DNA from: Lithobates sylvaticus
Lineage: Eukaryota > Chordata > Amphibia > Anura > Ranidae
Length of the DNA: 64,000 nucleotides
Direction of reading: 5' to 3'
NCBI GenBank assembly: GCA_028564925.1
Contig: CM053034.1
Location: 158,280,048-158,344,047 of the forward strand
Shown here: positions 40,441 to 51,889 of the stretch, in pieces
How the letters are laid out: each line of letters opens with the position of its first letter
How positions within the stretch are numbered: position 1 is the first letter of the stretch
The notes under the pieces: generated by a model
What the model saw: only the letters and a program-made list of their open reading frames with translations
Told to the model about the DNA's origin: nothing
Database searches by the model: none
Translations under genes and position numbers: made by a program

Positions 40441-40625
40441 GTACTCAGATGGGATGGATGGATGACAGGTACTCAGATGGGATGGATGACAGGTACTCTG
40501 ATGAGCTCAGACAGGTACTCAGATGGGATGGATGGTGACAGGTACTCAGATGGGATGGATAGTGACAGGTACTCAGATGGGATGGATGGTGACAGGTACT
40601 CAGATGGGATGGATGGATGACAGGT
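40441..40625 (-). repeat. Minisatellite within the transposase N-terminal region
   Basis: Units of GGATGGATGACAGGTACTCAGATG (24-28 bases, about seven copies). On the minus strand they read SEYLS-x-SIP repeats, resembling the acidic Ser-rich N-terminus common in piggyBac transposases. It looks like an expansion of a coding repeat. Confidence 0.7.
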
Positions 40626-40954
40626 CCCCTTTATTCAGGGGGGGCAGTCTGGGCACAGTAAATTCACAGTAATGTAGTAACTCACTGTTAACCGCAATCT
40701 CCTCCTCACACTGGATCCGTGTGTGAGGAGAAGAACCCAGTAACAGCCGTTACCCTCAGGTTCATTGGCTCTTTAACCTGATCGGGGCTGTGCTTTGTCC
40801 GACCCAACCCTCATCGCAGCCGCCTCGGAGATGTGTGAACCGGCCCCATAGAGAGCCGGTCACAATCTCCTGTCATACGAATTGGATGCGGTGAAACCAC
40901 ATCCAATTTGCACTAGTGTGATCCTAGCCTAAAGGTCTGCAGCGTAACTTTAAG
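40626..40954. other. Non-coding part of the piggyBac-type element
   Basis: A CTCCTCACACTGGATCCGTG TGTGAGGAG hairpin at about 40710-40735 and a GACCGGCTCTC / GAGAGCCGGTC-like motif near 40850. No frame. Confidence 0.4.
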
Positions 40955-41090
40955 GCCTCATGCACACTGGAAGTTTTTACAGCTGCTGTTTTTTGGCTTC
41001 AGATGTTTTTTTCTGCAGCCAATAAACTCAGCATGTTATTCTATGTGTCCATGGGCTGTTATCAGCAGTTTTTGGCATGTGCGTTTTCTG
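40955..41090. mobile_element. MITE fragment (AAGGCCTCATGCACACTGG type)
   Basis: Same start as the outer element at 14641. It breaks into the L1 fragment near 41090. Confidence 0.6.
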
Positions 41091-42130
41091 GCTGGAAAAG
41101 GCACCTGGTCCTGATGGATTCTCGGGTCATTATTACAAGAAATTCTCAGAGTTGTTGGTGCCCCACCTATGCTCCTTCTTTAATGACCCAAAGAGAGGCT
41201 CGGCATTAGCAACACATGAAAATGCTGCCATTATTCATGTCATCCCTAAACCTGGGAAGGACCTTGGGGATTGCTCTAATTATCGCCCAATTTACTTAAT
41301 GTAGATCTTAAATTTATGAACAAAGTTTGGCAAACCGAATGAATACCTTCCTATTCAGTTTTATCAATTCAGACCAGGTGGTGTTTGTGCCCAATGGCCA
41401 GGCGCCAGATCAGACCCGCCGATTAATAGATGTCATATCAGCGGTTCAGTCCAACTGGGACAACCATGGTCCCAGGAAGAGCATGTTGTTATCATTAGAC
41501 CTTTGTAAGGCCTTTGACTCTCGGTCATGGGATTACCTATTTTATGCATTGAAAGGCTACGGGTTTGGCACCAAATTTTTGGGGGTGCTGCGGACCCTTT
41601 ATAGCATACCTTCGGCAAGAATCCAGGTCAAGGGATACATGTCACCTCAAATAGATATCCATAGAGTAACCCGACAAGGGTGTCCTTTATCTCCCATTCC
41701 CTGGATAAGATATTTTTTGGACCCCCTGTGAGATATCAGGGATTCACTAACCTTAGGGAGTGCACTTTTCTTTTCTCTCTGAAATTCCTTTTTTCTTACT
41801 TCTAGTCTTTCCCTTTTTCTTCCTCTGGAGTCGTTTGTGGTCTTGGCAATCCCCCCCCCCCCCCCCAGTGGGTTGTGTGTGAATGGGGAGACCGGGCGAT
41901 ATATATAATTGCCTTCTAGATTCTAGATTACAGAAATGTCAATTGGTTGTGTTCGTTTTTAGTTCTTTCCGGAATTGCAATAATATAATAACAGATGTGC
42001 TAGCCAGATGTAAATAATTTGCTTTTCTGTAAAGATTTTGTTGTATACTTATACTGAGTTATGGCAAACAGTTTATGCCAAAATGTCAAACATGTTTTGC
42101 AACTTTCAATAAAAACCATTGAAATATAAT
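41085..42130 (+). mobile_element. L1/Tx1-type LINE fragment with 3' end
   Basis: RT part: EKAPGPDGFSGHYYKKFSEL, AAIIHVIPKPGKDLGDCSNY RPI, then after a frame change NSDQVVFVPNGQAPDQTRRL, LLSLDLCKAFDSRSWDYLFY, IHRVTRQGCPLSPI. The rest of ORF2 is missing: at about 41705 it jumps to the 3' tail (poly-C at 41851-41867, ending TTTCAATAAAAACCATTGAA). It is therefore 5'-truncated and internally deleted. Inserted inside the TTAA element. Confidence 0.85.
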
Positions 42131-42488
42131 TAAAATGCCATAAAACTATCCCCTATTTTGTAGACGCTATAACTTTTGCGCAAACCAATCAATATATGCT
42201 TATTGCGATTTTTTTTACCAAAAATATGTAGAAGAATACATATCGGCCTAAACTGAGGAAATCATTTTTTTTTTTTTATATTTTTGGGGGATATATATTA
42301 TAGCAAAAAGTAAAAAATATTGAGTTTTTTTTTAAATTGGCACTCTTTTTTTGTTTATAGCACAAAAAATATTTTGTTTGGGTGCAACGTCGCACGACCA
42401 CGCCAATTGTCATTTTAAGTGACGCAGTGCCAAATCGCAAAAAGTGCTCTGGTCAGGAAGGGGGTAAATCCTTCCGGGGCTGAAGTGG
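42131..42488. mobile_element. Right subterminal region of the TTAA element
   Basis: TATCCCCTATTTTGTAGACG, TATAACTTTTGCGCAAACCA and AGTGCTCTGGTCAGGAAGGG are the markers of this family's right end, also at 46.35-46.75 and 49.6-50.0 kb. Confidence 0.7.
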
Positions 42489-42492
42489 TTAA

Positions 42493-42655
42493 TCCTATAG
42501 AAAATGTATGGAGGGAGCTGAAACTTCGAGTTGCCAAGCGACCTTAAAAAATAAGAGAAGATCTGTAAAGAAGAGTGGACCAAAATCCCTATTGAGATAT
42601 GTGAAAACCTGGTAACCAACTACAAGAAACGTCTTACTTCTGTGTTTGCCAACAT
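42493..42655 (+). pseudogene. Tc1 transposase C-terminal fragment
   Basis: Reads (N)PIENVWRELKLRVAKRP, then [23 protein letters not shown], the catalytic Glu and C-terminal part of a Tc1 transposase, with internal stops. It begins exactly at the TTAA boundary, so the TTAA element inserted in a Tc1 whose other half is not seen. Confidence 0.8.
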
Positions 42656-45600
42656 GGTGGGGGAACATGAATTGGAGAGCATATTCCTCCAGATATATCT
42701 GAGACGAAAGATAAGAGAAGTTAATGAGAATTCTGTATTGCAACTCTTGTGCCAACTAGACTTAGCAAAGTCCAGGGCCCCTTTAGGCGTAATAGTGACC
42801 TCCAGAGTTAGGGAGAGCTGACATCCTTCAGTGTAGAGTGGGTTACAAGGCATCGCGGGTGTAATGCAAGATGAACAGGTTGGCACCAGACACTTTTTGA
42901 ATGCAAAAGAGATTTATTGTCTCTTAAACAGAACTGGGGGAGAGAGGGTTAGGGCCAGGACACCCTTAGGTATATGCAATGTTAATTATAGACTTCTAAA
43001 GGGCAGACAGCTATACAGGTGAAGGCCTCCAGCTGGACACCACTTATGTATCGGTAGGACCGCTATGACCTATGGCAACAATCTTGTAGTTGTTAATAAC
43101 GGTAATGATATTCAACTCTTTGCAACACGAACAGTTCTCCTTACCCAACACTCACTCCCTATGGGTCTTCATTCAATAAGCTCCCAGTCTCTCTTACTAG
43201 ACTTCAGATCCAATAGCCACTGGATCCCCTGAGCTCTTCCAATTTAGCATGCGGTATCTTCCTCAAATGTCACCCTCGCATCCTTGCTGGGTCCCTGGCT
43301 TGGCACTCACAGATATTCCTCAAGCTTCACCCCCACTGACATGCTAGGTCCCTGGTTTGGAACTTGATAATGCTCCACAAGCGTCTCCTCTCCTTTCCCG
43401 CTGGGTCCCTGACTTGGCACTTGCTGAAGTTTTCCCGCTTCTTCACCGTCCCCGGTTGGCGAGAAGTCTGCTCTAGTACTAGCCCCAGCTTACTCACAAT
43501 GGTCTCCGGTAACAAGGTGGATGGTCCCTTAGTGGCGACAGCTTCCCATTCACCTCCGTCTGCAACTGGTTCCCCGGTCGGCGGAAATGTTACTTCTGGT
43601 TGGACTACAGGCCCGCCATCCCAACCCTATGCTGCTCTCCTGCTTCTGGATAGGCCCTCAGACAGCCTAGCATCCAGATGTCCCCGGGATAGGCCTAAGG
43701 CTTACGGCCTAGCAGCCCAGGGCAACATGACACACTTCCACCCAGACAGCCGTCCAGATGGCACAGAACCCTGATCACCTGACTCCACCCAAATAAATAG
43801 GCTCTCCCAGCAGGCCAAGGAACCCAAGAAAGTCCCTGCCCATTGGCTGAGACACCCCATTCATTCATAATCTGTCCTTGCTATACCCTTGTCTTATCCA
43901 ATGTCACCAGATACCTGGCCACCTGGTGACAGAAGAGAGAAGTGCAGCAATTCCAGAATTAGGGGGAAATCAATTGATCTCCTAACAATTGGCCAAGGCA
44001 ACTATCGCTTGGTAACTAAATTTTATAGCAACCCTGCCTAAACACCTGTGTTAAAGTGTCACAAAACCCACATCATAAAAACCTATCAATAAATGGTGTA
44101 TTGCATGCTGTTCATACTCACTCAGTCACTATGAGATTTGTTTTCTGTATTCTGTAAAAAAAATGGTTGATCCTGCTGTTCTCTGTCTCCCCCTTCTGTC
44201 CAAGTCCCCAATTCAGCTAGGGATTTTGCAGAGCAGTGTTGGCAGCTCTGCACATGCTCAGTTTTCAGTGAGTTTCTATGCTGAGCATTTCCTGCCTATC
44301 ACATCTGAGCAGCCCATGTGACTATAGAGTCACACATGTGGGCGTATACACAGTGGTAAATGACAGCCCACTGCCTCCCTCCTCCTCCATGCCCACTAAC
44401 CAGCTAGACAAAATGGGGGTGGGATACTACATGTAGATGATGTAGGCTTCACCTCTCTATTATTCGAAGACACAGCCTGTGACTGGCAGAAATCTACCCA
44501 CACCATGTTATTGCCAAAAAACAATAAAGATTTGATTTCAAATATATATTTGTGTGACAATTTAAAACAGTTTGATATTAATATTTTATTTTTGCTCTGT
44601 ATTCCAAAGGTTGTTTATTTTATTTTGGAAATGTGACCAGCAGCAGAGGACCAGAAGCTCCTCCTGCCACTGTTTCCTTGAAAGATCTGGGTCATGTGAC
44701 AGCTGTATATTGATTAGGAAAAAGGTATTTAGCGTTTTTTTATTTTTTTATTAAAATAATTACAGTGCCATCATCCATATACAGAAATAGGCGGGACAAT
44801 GTAAATTAAACAGAGGATTTCCGGCGAGTGCATTTCCTATAGGGGCACTGTAAAAAGCACCAGCACAAAAGATTGAAGAGCACCAGAGTCACTTTTTGAA
44901 GAGCACCTGTCACTTTTTGTGAAATATTTTTTATAAAATCTTTTTTGCAAAAAAACATTTTTTTATCCATGGAAGGATTGTATATATGCACATATTTACA
45001 AGGACTATATATTTTTGGGTTACCATGTATTGAATTTAAAGGTTGAAGCACATAGAAATAAGAGAACTTATCACTTTTAATTTACTATCTTTTTTCATAT
45101 TTCCTTTTGCACAATACATATATTTTTCTGCACAACATTTAGCAACAGTCACTTTAATATGAGCAATGTTTATACAGTATTTATTATACACTCACGTTTA
45201 TTTAAAAAAACAACAGTAAACACATTGGGAACGCATAGGCTTTCCAGAGTGTTGGCATAGTCTCTGTTCTTCCCCTACCCCTCTGTTCTTCCTCTACTCC
45301 AGCCTCAGGACTCCATCTTCCACTCGACAACAACCACTACTGACCAGGCTCCACTATATTTGTGGGCTAACCCAATCACCTTGCCAGGCCTCCTGCCTCG
45401 GGATTGGCCAGATTCCCATTAATATGCAGATCACTACACCTTCACATCCACCCACTAGCTTCTAGAAACTTCTGGTAGTTTCTAGAACCAGGGGGAGGTA
45501 CCAGAGGCCCAACTTGTAGAGCCCTCCAGCCTGACCTACAGTAAACCCAGAATCACCTAAACTACAGTGAGTCAGCATAACTTCACCTACTCTATATGTA

Positions 45601-45779
45601 CACTAGAGGGAGCTACACGTGGTTCCCACCTGGCCATACCCTCTGGAACAAAGTGGTGAGTATTCAGGTGCATAGTAAGAAATTACATACTAAATACCAT
45701 CATGCATTCCTCCCAACTTTTTGAAATTGGAATGAGGGACACCTATTAGCAAAAGTATGTCAGTATAGGACAGGCCCCA
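42656..45779. other. Gene-free region of interspersed repeats
   Basis: No recognised coding region. The 136-codon frame at 43364-43771 has no domain. Parts at 42880-43800 and 45200-45680 (TTTATT near the start, pyrimidine-rich body, CACCTGGTGACAGAAG or GAGGGAGCTACACG ends) have the look of non-coding repeats. A/T-rich elsewhere. Confidence 0.4.
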
Positions 45780-46766
45780 TTAACCAGTAGCTGACCGCCC
45801 ACTGTCAAATGACGGCGGAGCGATGCAGCTACTGTGGCGGGCCGCCGTCAAAAGACGGCGCTCGCTTTTTGGCCACTAGGGGGCGCGCGCGTGCTGCGGG
45901 AGGCGCGCGGGCATGCCCGCCGCGTAGCTGGGGACCTGATGCGCGTGCCCGGCGGCCGCGATGACCGACAGGCACCCGCGATTGCCCGGTAAGTGAGCAG
46001 GACGTGGATCCATGTCCTGTCAGAGGAGAGGAGACCGATGGTGTGTCCCTTGTACATAGGGACACCGATCGGTCCCCTCCCCCAGTCAGTCCCCTCCCCC
46101 CACAGTTAGACTCACTCATATAGGGAATATATTAACCCCTGCAGCGCCCCCTAGTGTTAACCCCTTCCCTGCCAGTCACATTTATACAGTAATCAATGCA
46201 TTTTTATAGCATGGATCGCTGTATAAATGTGAATGGTCCCAAAAATGTGTCAAAAGTGTCCGATATGTCCGCCGCAATGTCGCAGTCATGATAAAAATCG
46301 CAGATCGCCGCCATTACTAGTAAAAAAAAAATAATAATAAAAATGCTATAAATCTATCCCCTATTTTGAAGACGCTATAACTTTTGCGCAAACCAATCAA
46401 TATACGCTTATTGCGATTTTTTTTACCAAAAATATGTAGAAGAATACGTATCGGCCTAAACTGAGGAAAAAATTTGTTTAAAAAAAAAATAATAAATTGG
46501 ATATTAATTATAATAAAAAGTAAAAAATATTATGTTTTTTCAAACTTGTCCCTCTTCTTTTGTTTATAGCGCAAGAAATAAAAAACGCAGAGGTGATCAA
46601 ATACCACCAAAATAAAGCTCTATCTGTGGGGAAAAAATGATAAAAATTTTATTTGGGTACAGCGTTGCATGACCGTGCAATTTTCATTCAAAATGCGACA
46701 GCGCTGAAAGCTGAAAAATGGCTTGGTCAGGAAGGGGGTGTTTGTGCCTGGTAGGCAAGTAGTTAA
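45780..46766. mobile_element. TTAA-bounded non-autonomous element
   Basis: TTAA at 45780-45783 and 46763-46766. The right half has the family markers (AAAATGCTATAAATCTATCC, GCGCAAACCAATCAATATAC, GGTCAGGAAGGGGGTGTTTG, GGCAAGTAGTTAA). The left half is CpG-rich (45820-46000, with GACGGCGG / CCGCCGTC pairing). piggyBac or Kolobok-type target; no transposase. Confidence 0.7.
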
Positions 46767-46899
46767 AGGAGAATTATAAAAAAAAAAAAAAAACATTACT
46801 TACACCCCCAAATGCTTTTTTTACCACTACTATTCCTTTAACAGGTGGAAACAGTTGATTTTACATCAATTGATTTTTTTTCCGCCGTTTTTTTCTCTA
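46767..46899. other. Short A/T-rich spacer upstream of the transposase
   Basis: An A-run (46779-46795) and TTGATTTTACATCAATTGAT. The element's own left terminus is not recognisable here. Confidence 0.4.
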
Positions 46900-48519
46900 T
46901 AGATCTATTGTGGACCAAAGCAATTTGTATGCTGGTCAATACATCGCTGCTAATCCCCAGTTGACCCTTGCCAGAGATTGGAAACCTATTACGGTCTCCG
47001 AATTTAAGACCTTGCTGGGCCTATCCCTCCTCATGGACACAATAAAAAAAGTGAGTTGTGGTCATATTGTTCAACTGACCAAATTGCACATATGCCTGTG
47101 TTCTCTGCTTCCATGGCCAGGACACGAAATGAGCAGATCTTGCAGTTCATGCATTTCAGTGACAATGAACTCTGTCGTCCTCGGGGTGACCCTGAATACG
47201 ATCGGCTCTACAAAATTTTGGCCCCCCGTAAACCACTTCAACCAGTAGTTTGCAGCCTTGTTTACTCCCGATCAAGTTGTCTGCGTTGATGAGTCCCTGA
47301 TTAAGTTTTCTGGCCGCTTGTCATTCAAACAGTATCTTCCTAGCAAGCGTGCCAGATATGGGGTCAAGATGTTTAAGCTCTGTGACAGGGCCACAGGCTA
47401 TACATATAGTTTTATGCTTTACAAGGGAAGAGATAGTTACGTAGAGCTGGAGAACTGCCCAAACTACATAGGAAGCACTGGTAAGATTGTGTGGGACTTG
47501 GTGTCACCCTTATTCGGAAAGGGGTACCACTTGTATGTGGACAATTATTACACAAGCGTGACACTTTTTAGTCACTTGTTTGATCATGGAATTGGCGCAT
47601 GTGGCACTGTGCGAGCTAATCCTGCGTCTCAACCATGGGAGCCAAACTCCTCTATGTGGGAGAACTGAAAGGATACCTCCTATACACTGGTGGCCACTAA
47701 ATAAGAGGTAATGAAGAGGGGGAGGGGTGCTCTAACCCAAAAAAACCTGGTCAGGGTTCATTACAACATACAAAAACATATTTGGGAAGCACTCACCAAT
47801 GCGTTTAAATTCAAGATGGTGCTGCCATAAGACCAACAAGCAATAGCGAACATATTACAGCGCACACATTCAAGAATGACGTTTCCTGCAGGGCTAGTTA
47901 AAAACACCTGAACATATTCAAAAAATACGGGGGTTTGGTCACACTATATGGTTATATAGTGCTAAGCCCACTTACTGCGATAATAAGAATGTTTTTGTTC
48001 TGTCCTCCCTTCACACAGACACGAGGGTCCAAATTCCTACGGCGACTGGTGTTATGGAGAAACCCCTGTGTCCACAAATATAACCTTAATATGGGAGGGG
48101 TGGACCTCAACGACCAGTTGTTTGGCGCCGTACCTAATTGCCAGATGCTGGTATAAAAAAGTGTCTGTATTGTTATTCCAATTGGCTCTGCTGAATGCTT
48201 ATGTGCTATACAAAGCTTCAAGATGAACTGGATCCTTCCTTAAATTACACGAAGAGATCATCACAGCCCTTCTGTTTCCAGACGGTGCTGTGGCCCAACT
48301 TCCCAATCCAAATGCAGTGAGCTGGCTGCATGAGAGGCATTTTCCGCATGTCCTCCCTGGTACCCCTACCCAAAGAAATCCCCAAAGAAAATATTGTGTC
48401 TGTAGAAAGCGTGGATATAGGTGGAAAAACCCGCTTTTATTGTCTTTCCTGTCCTGACCAACCTGGTCTTTGCATTGGTGACTGTTTCGAACGCTACCAC
48501 ACACTAGTGGAGTATTAGC
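46900..48519 (+). pseudogene. piggyBac-type transposase, degenerate
   Basis: Plus-strand pieces: YAGQYIAANPQLTLARDWKP, LLGLSLLMDTIKK, then in another frame ARTRNEQILQFMHFSDNELC RPRGDPEYDRLYK. Next FTPDQVVCVDESLIKFSGRL (first Asp, near 47288), KGYHLYVDNYYTSVTLF (second Asp, near 47540), then an interruption (about 47700-48035), and NMGGVDLNDQLFG (third Asp, near 48100). C-terminal YCLSCPDQPGLCIGDCFERY HTLVEY is the cysteine-rich terminal-repeat-binding region. All three acidic blocks survive, but frame changes, stops and the insertion make it non-functional. Confidence 0.9.
47700..48035. other. Insertion inside the second piggyBac-type transposase
   Basis: About 330 bases without similarity to the transposase separate SSMWEN-type sequence from the GGVDLNDQ part. 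It contains CAATGCGTTTAAATTCAAGATGG-like sequence. Origin unknown; termini not clear. Confidence 0.5.
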
Positions 48520-50005
48520 ATAGGGTACAGCATTGCACAGTCCTAGGCACACTTACACAGGGTCTCAAAAGATGAGATGGCCATCACATTTTGAGAGACC
48601 CTAATCTGTAACGTTTACAGTTTACAGTTTATATAAAAGTGCAAAAAAAAAAATAAAAATAAAAAACACACAAAAACAAAAAATAAATAAAAAAGACAAA
48701 AATAGTTGTGGTTTTATTTTCTTCTCTCTCTATTGTTCTCTGTCTTATGTTCGCTCTCTATTGTCTGCTCTATTGTTTGCTCTCTATTGTTCTATATCTA
48801 TTGTTCTCTCTCTATTGCTACTGTATTTTAGAACTGTAATGTTTTATTTTTTACTATGTTTTATTGTGTTTGCTTTGCAGGTATGGTATGTCTTACTGTT
48901 ATACTGTAATGTTACTTTTTTTTATTGTTAACCATCATTTGCTTAGCAGGTACGCTATTCAGCTGCAGCACGGGTTTATACCATGCTATGTTTGAAAAAA
49001 ATATAATTTAGTGACAACTTTGTATAATAAAAAAAAAAATAAAAAATTCAAATTTTCTCGAAGCTTGTGGTAAAATATTACATATTCCATGGACTCAACA
49101 TGCCTCTCAGCAAAAAGCTTGCAGTGTCTTCTTTCCAAAATGGGGTCATTGGAGGGGGTTGTGCTATCTTGACATTTCATGGCCTTCGAAACTGTGATAG
49201 GTAGTAAGGAAGTAAAATCCCCATTTTACACCCTTACACCCTTAGAAAGCCTGAAGGCAGTGATTGGTTTTCGGGGTCCTGTGGGCTCCCAAAAAGTCTC
49301 ACACATGAGGCATCCCCATACTCAGGAGAAGCAGAAGAATGTATTTTGGGGTGTAATTCCACATATAACCATGACACGTGTGAGCAATATATCATTTAGT
49401 GACAACTTTGTGTAATTTCTTTTTTTTTGTAATTATTCAATCACTTGTGACAAAAAAATTGAATATTCAATGGGCTCAACATGCCTCCCAGCAATTTCCT
49501 TGGGGTGTCTACTTTCCAAAATGAGGTCATTGGGGGGGGGGGGGGGGGGTTTGTACTGCCCTGCCATTTTAGTACCTCAAGAAATAAGATAGGCAGTCAT
49601 AAACTAAAAGCTGTGTAAATTCCAGAAAATGTACCAAACTTTGTAGACACTATAACTTTTGCACAAAATATATGCTTATTGACATTTTGTTTACCAAAGA
49701 CATGTGGCTGGATACATTTTGGACTAAAATTGAGTTTATTAGATTTTTTTCATAACAAAAAGTAGAAAATATCATTTAATTTCAAAATTTTGGGCCTTTT
49801 TCTGTTTATATCGCAAAAAATAAAATCGCAGAGACAATCAAATATCATCAAAAGAAAGCTATTTTTGGGGGAAAAAAAGGACGCAAATTTTGTTTGGGTA
49901 CAGCATTGCATGTCCGCAATTACCAGTTAAAGCAGCGCAGTGTCAAATTTGTAAAAAGTGCTCTGGTTATTGAGCAGCCAAATCCTCCGGGGCTGAAGTG
50001 GTTAA
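48520..50005. mobile_element. Right non-coding region and TTAA end of the second piggyBac-type element
   Basis: A direct duplication of about 390-base offset (AGTGACAACTTTGTATAATA, GGCTCAACATGCCTCCCAGC-type, CTTTCCAAAATGAGGTCATT) at 49010-49165 and 49395-49535. G-run at 49536-49552. Then the family's right subterminal markers and GGGGCTGAAGTGGTTAA ending at 50005. Confidence 0.75.
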
Positions 50006-50411
50006 GAACTATCTTCAGTGTAAAGAAGAACAAGGAGTCCTGTAAGTGATGGTTTGGCCCCCATAGAGGCCTGATCTCCACATCATGGCATCTGTCTGGG
50101 ATTACATAAAGAGACAGAAGGATTTGAAGCAGACTGCATCCACAGAAGATCTGTGCTTAGTTCTCCAAGATGTTTGAAACAACCCACTTGCCTGAGTTTC
50201 CTCAAAAACTGTGTGCAAGTGTACCTAGAAGAATTGATGCTAGCAAAGTGTGGTCACACCAAATATTTATTTGATTAGGATATCTCTTGTGTTCATTTAC
50301 TTTCCATTTTGTTTAGTTGATAAAAATAAACTATTAACACTTTTATTTCTGAAAGCATTCTTATTTTACAGCATTTTTCCACACCTGCCTATAATGTTTG
50401 CACAGTAGTGT
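50006..50411 (+). mobile_element. Tc1/mariner 3' end fragment
   Basis: Matches the last part of another vertebrate Tc1 type: GATGGTTTGGCCCCCATAGA, KLCASVPRRIDAS-like coding (CTGTGTGCAAGTGTACCTAG), CACACCAAATATTTATTTGA, AATAAACTATTAACACTTTT and the terminal TGCACAGTAGTGTA. It starts right at the TTAA boundary. Confidence 0.82.
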
Positions 50412-51060
50412 ATATATCAGGAATTAAAAAGCCTGAAGAACTCCACAAAATGCTTTACAGTTTAACTGACAGTTTTTCCATGAAACACTTTTTTAGGGAT
50501 TGGGAGTTATTAGAGATAACATTAGCCAGACTTCAGAATTTTATTTCAAACAGGATTAAAAGGATCAGTAATGTAAATAAAAATGTTGCCATGATGTAAC
50601 ATATAGTCAGTGAGGGTTGGGACGAGGTTTAAGTGGTAGAACAAGAGGGGGCTAGAAGTGGGGTATGGAAAGGGGCTGTCATTTGTGTATAATGATAAAA
50701 AAGATTTAGAAAATTGAGAGCATGGAATATATCATATTAATGGAAGGGTACAATTCTGGAAAGTGCACAGTGTAGCTTTGTGCTTTTATGATCACTGATC
50801 CATCCTTTTGTTGGAGTCATTAACAAGAAATGATAATCCTTGAAGCTCGTGGATATAACTGCTGCTTAGTCTGTAATATATTGTAGTAGCTACATACAGT
50901 AAGCTGTGTTCCACCATCAATATGAAATTCTTCAGCTTTGGTGCAGATATAAACAGAGTGTGTTTTAGCACATTCCTTGTATTTTTTCAGTGAATACAAG
51001 ACTTCCTATGATTGGCCGACGTGGAGGTATGGATGTCATCTGTCTGCCTCTACACCTCTG
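50412..51060. other. Gene-free, apparently low-copy sequence
   Basis: No recognisable element. A 63-codon frame (50408-50599) lacks domain features. Confidence 0.4.
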
Positions 51061-51885
51061 CCAATCAGGGAAAGCCTTGTTGTCACGTACCTGGCGGTAT
51101 TGAGCCTGAATTGCAGAGATAGATCTCCCCTACGGCTCCCACTCACGGCCTTCTGGAATAGGAACAGAAGGCACAGGAGTAAGGAATGGTATGGGTGCCT
51201 GGCAGGATCAGCAGTCAGCGTCAAAAGTCCAGGAACCACTTGCAGAAGAAGGAGACTGGAACTGGAGAGCAGACTGGGACCAAAGTGCTGGGCTAAAGCC
51301 GGAAAGTCAGCAGGCTGATAGGCAGGAACTGGATGCTGGACTGGAACCAGGAATAGCAGCAGGCAGGTAGGCTGGAACTGGATGCTGGACTGGAACCAGG
51401 AATCAACAGCTGGCAGGATCACCCAGAGAGGTCAGGCAGGCCCGTGGTCAGGTATCAGGCAGACAGCAGAGGTACCAGGGATCAGGCAGGAGAATAGTCA
51501 GGCAGGCCGGTGGTCAGGTACCAGGCAGACAGCAGAGGTACCAGGGATCAGGCAGGAGAATAGTCAGGCAGGCCGATAGTCAGGTGCAGGCGGAAGGCAG
51601 GAAGGGTCAAACAGGTAGCCTGGTCTTTCAACAGGGAATCACAGGTCAGATCAGGTCAGGGCACACAGAACACCGTGGAGCAGACAGCGGGGACCATCTG
51701 TGACAGACAGGCTTAAATAGCTCGTCTGGCGCCAACAGAGGCGCGTGCGCTCCCGCGCACACTCTCGCACGCGCGCGCTCCCGCGCACACTCTCGCACGC
51801 GCACGCTCCCGCTAATACGCATGTGCGATTGCGCGCCGGAGAGCCTGGAATGCAGATTTCTGGCAGGATCTTCATGACACTTGTT
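51060..51885. repeat. Non-coding repeat with 66-bp tandem and CG-alternating tract
   Basis: GTCAGGCAGGCCGGTGGTCA begins units at 51431, 51497 and 51563 (66 bases). GGAACTGGATGCTGGACTGG occurs twice about 47 bases apart (51325-51400). A 42-base unit with GCGCACACTCTCGCACGCGC and GCTCCC repeats at 51748-51830. No protein supported. Confidence 0.7.
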
Positions 51886-51889
51886 TTCA

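Larger units (their letters stand above)
36689..42492 (-). mobile_element. TTAA-bounded piggyBac-type element, degenerate
   Basis: TTAA (36689-36692) starts TTAACCACTTCAATACAGGG and TTAA (42489-42492) ends CCTTCCGGGGCTGAAGTGGTTAA. The two ends are imperfect inverted repeats sharing further subterminal motifs (CCCTTCCTG, TGACAATT). The minus-strand transposase lies at 38892-40110. Passengers: a TA microsatellite, a roughly 118-bp tandem, a MITE fragment and an L1 fragment. Confidence 0.75.

Noticed and set aside
43364-43774. 136-codon frame
   Set aside because: No domain; lies in a region with non-coding repeat character.
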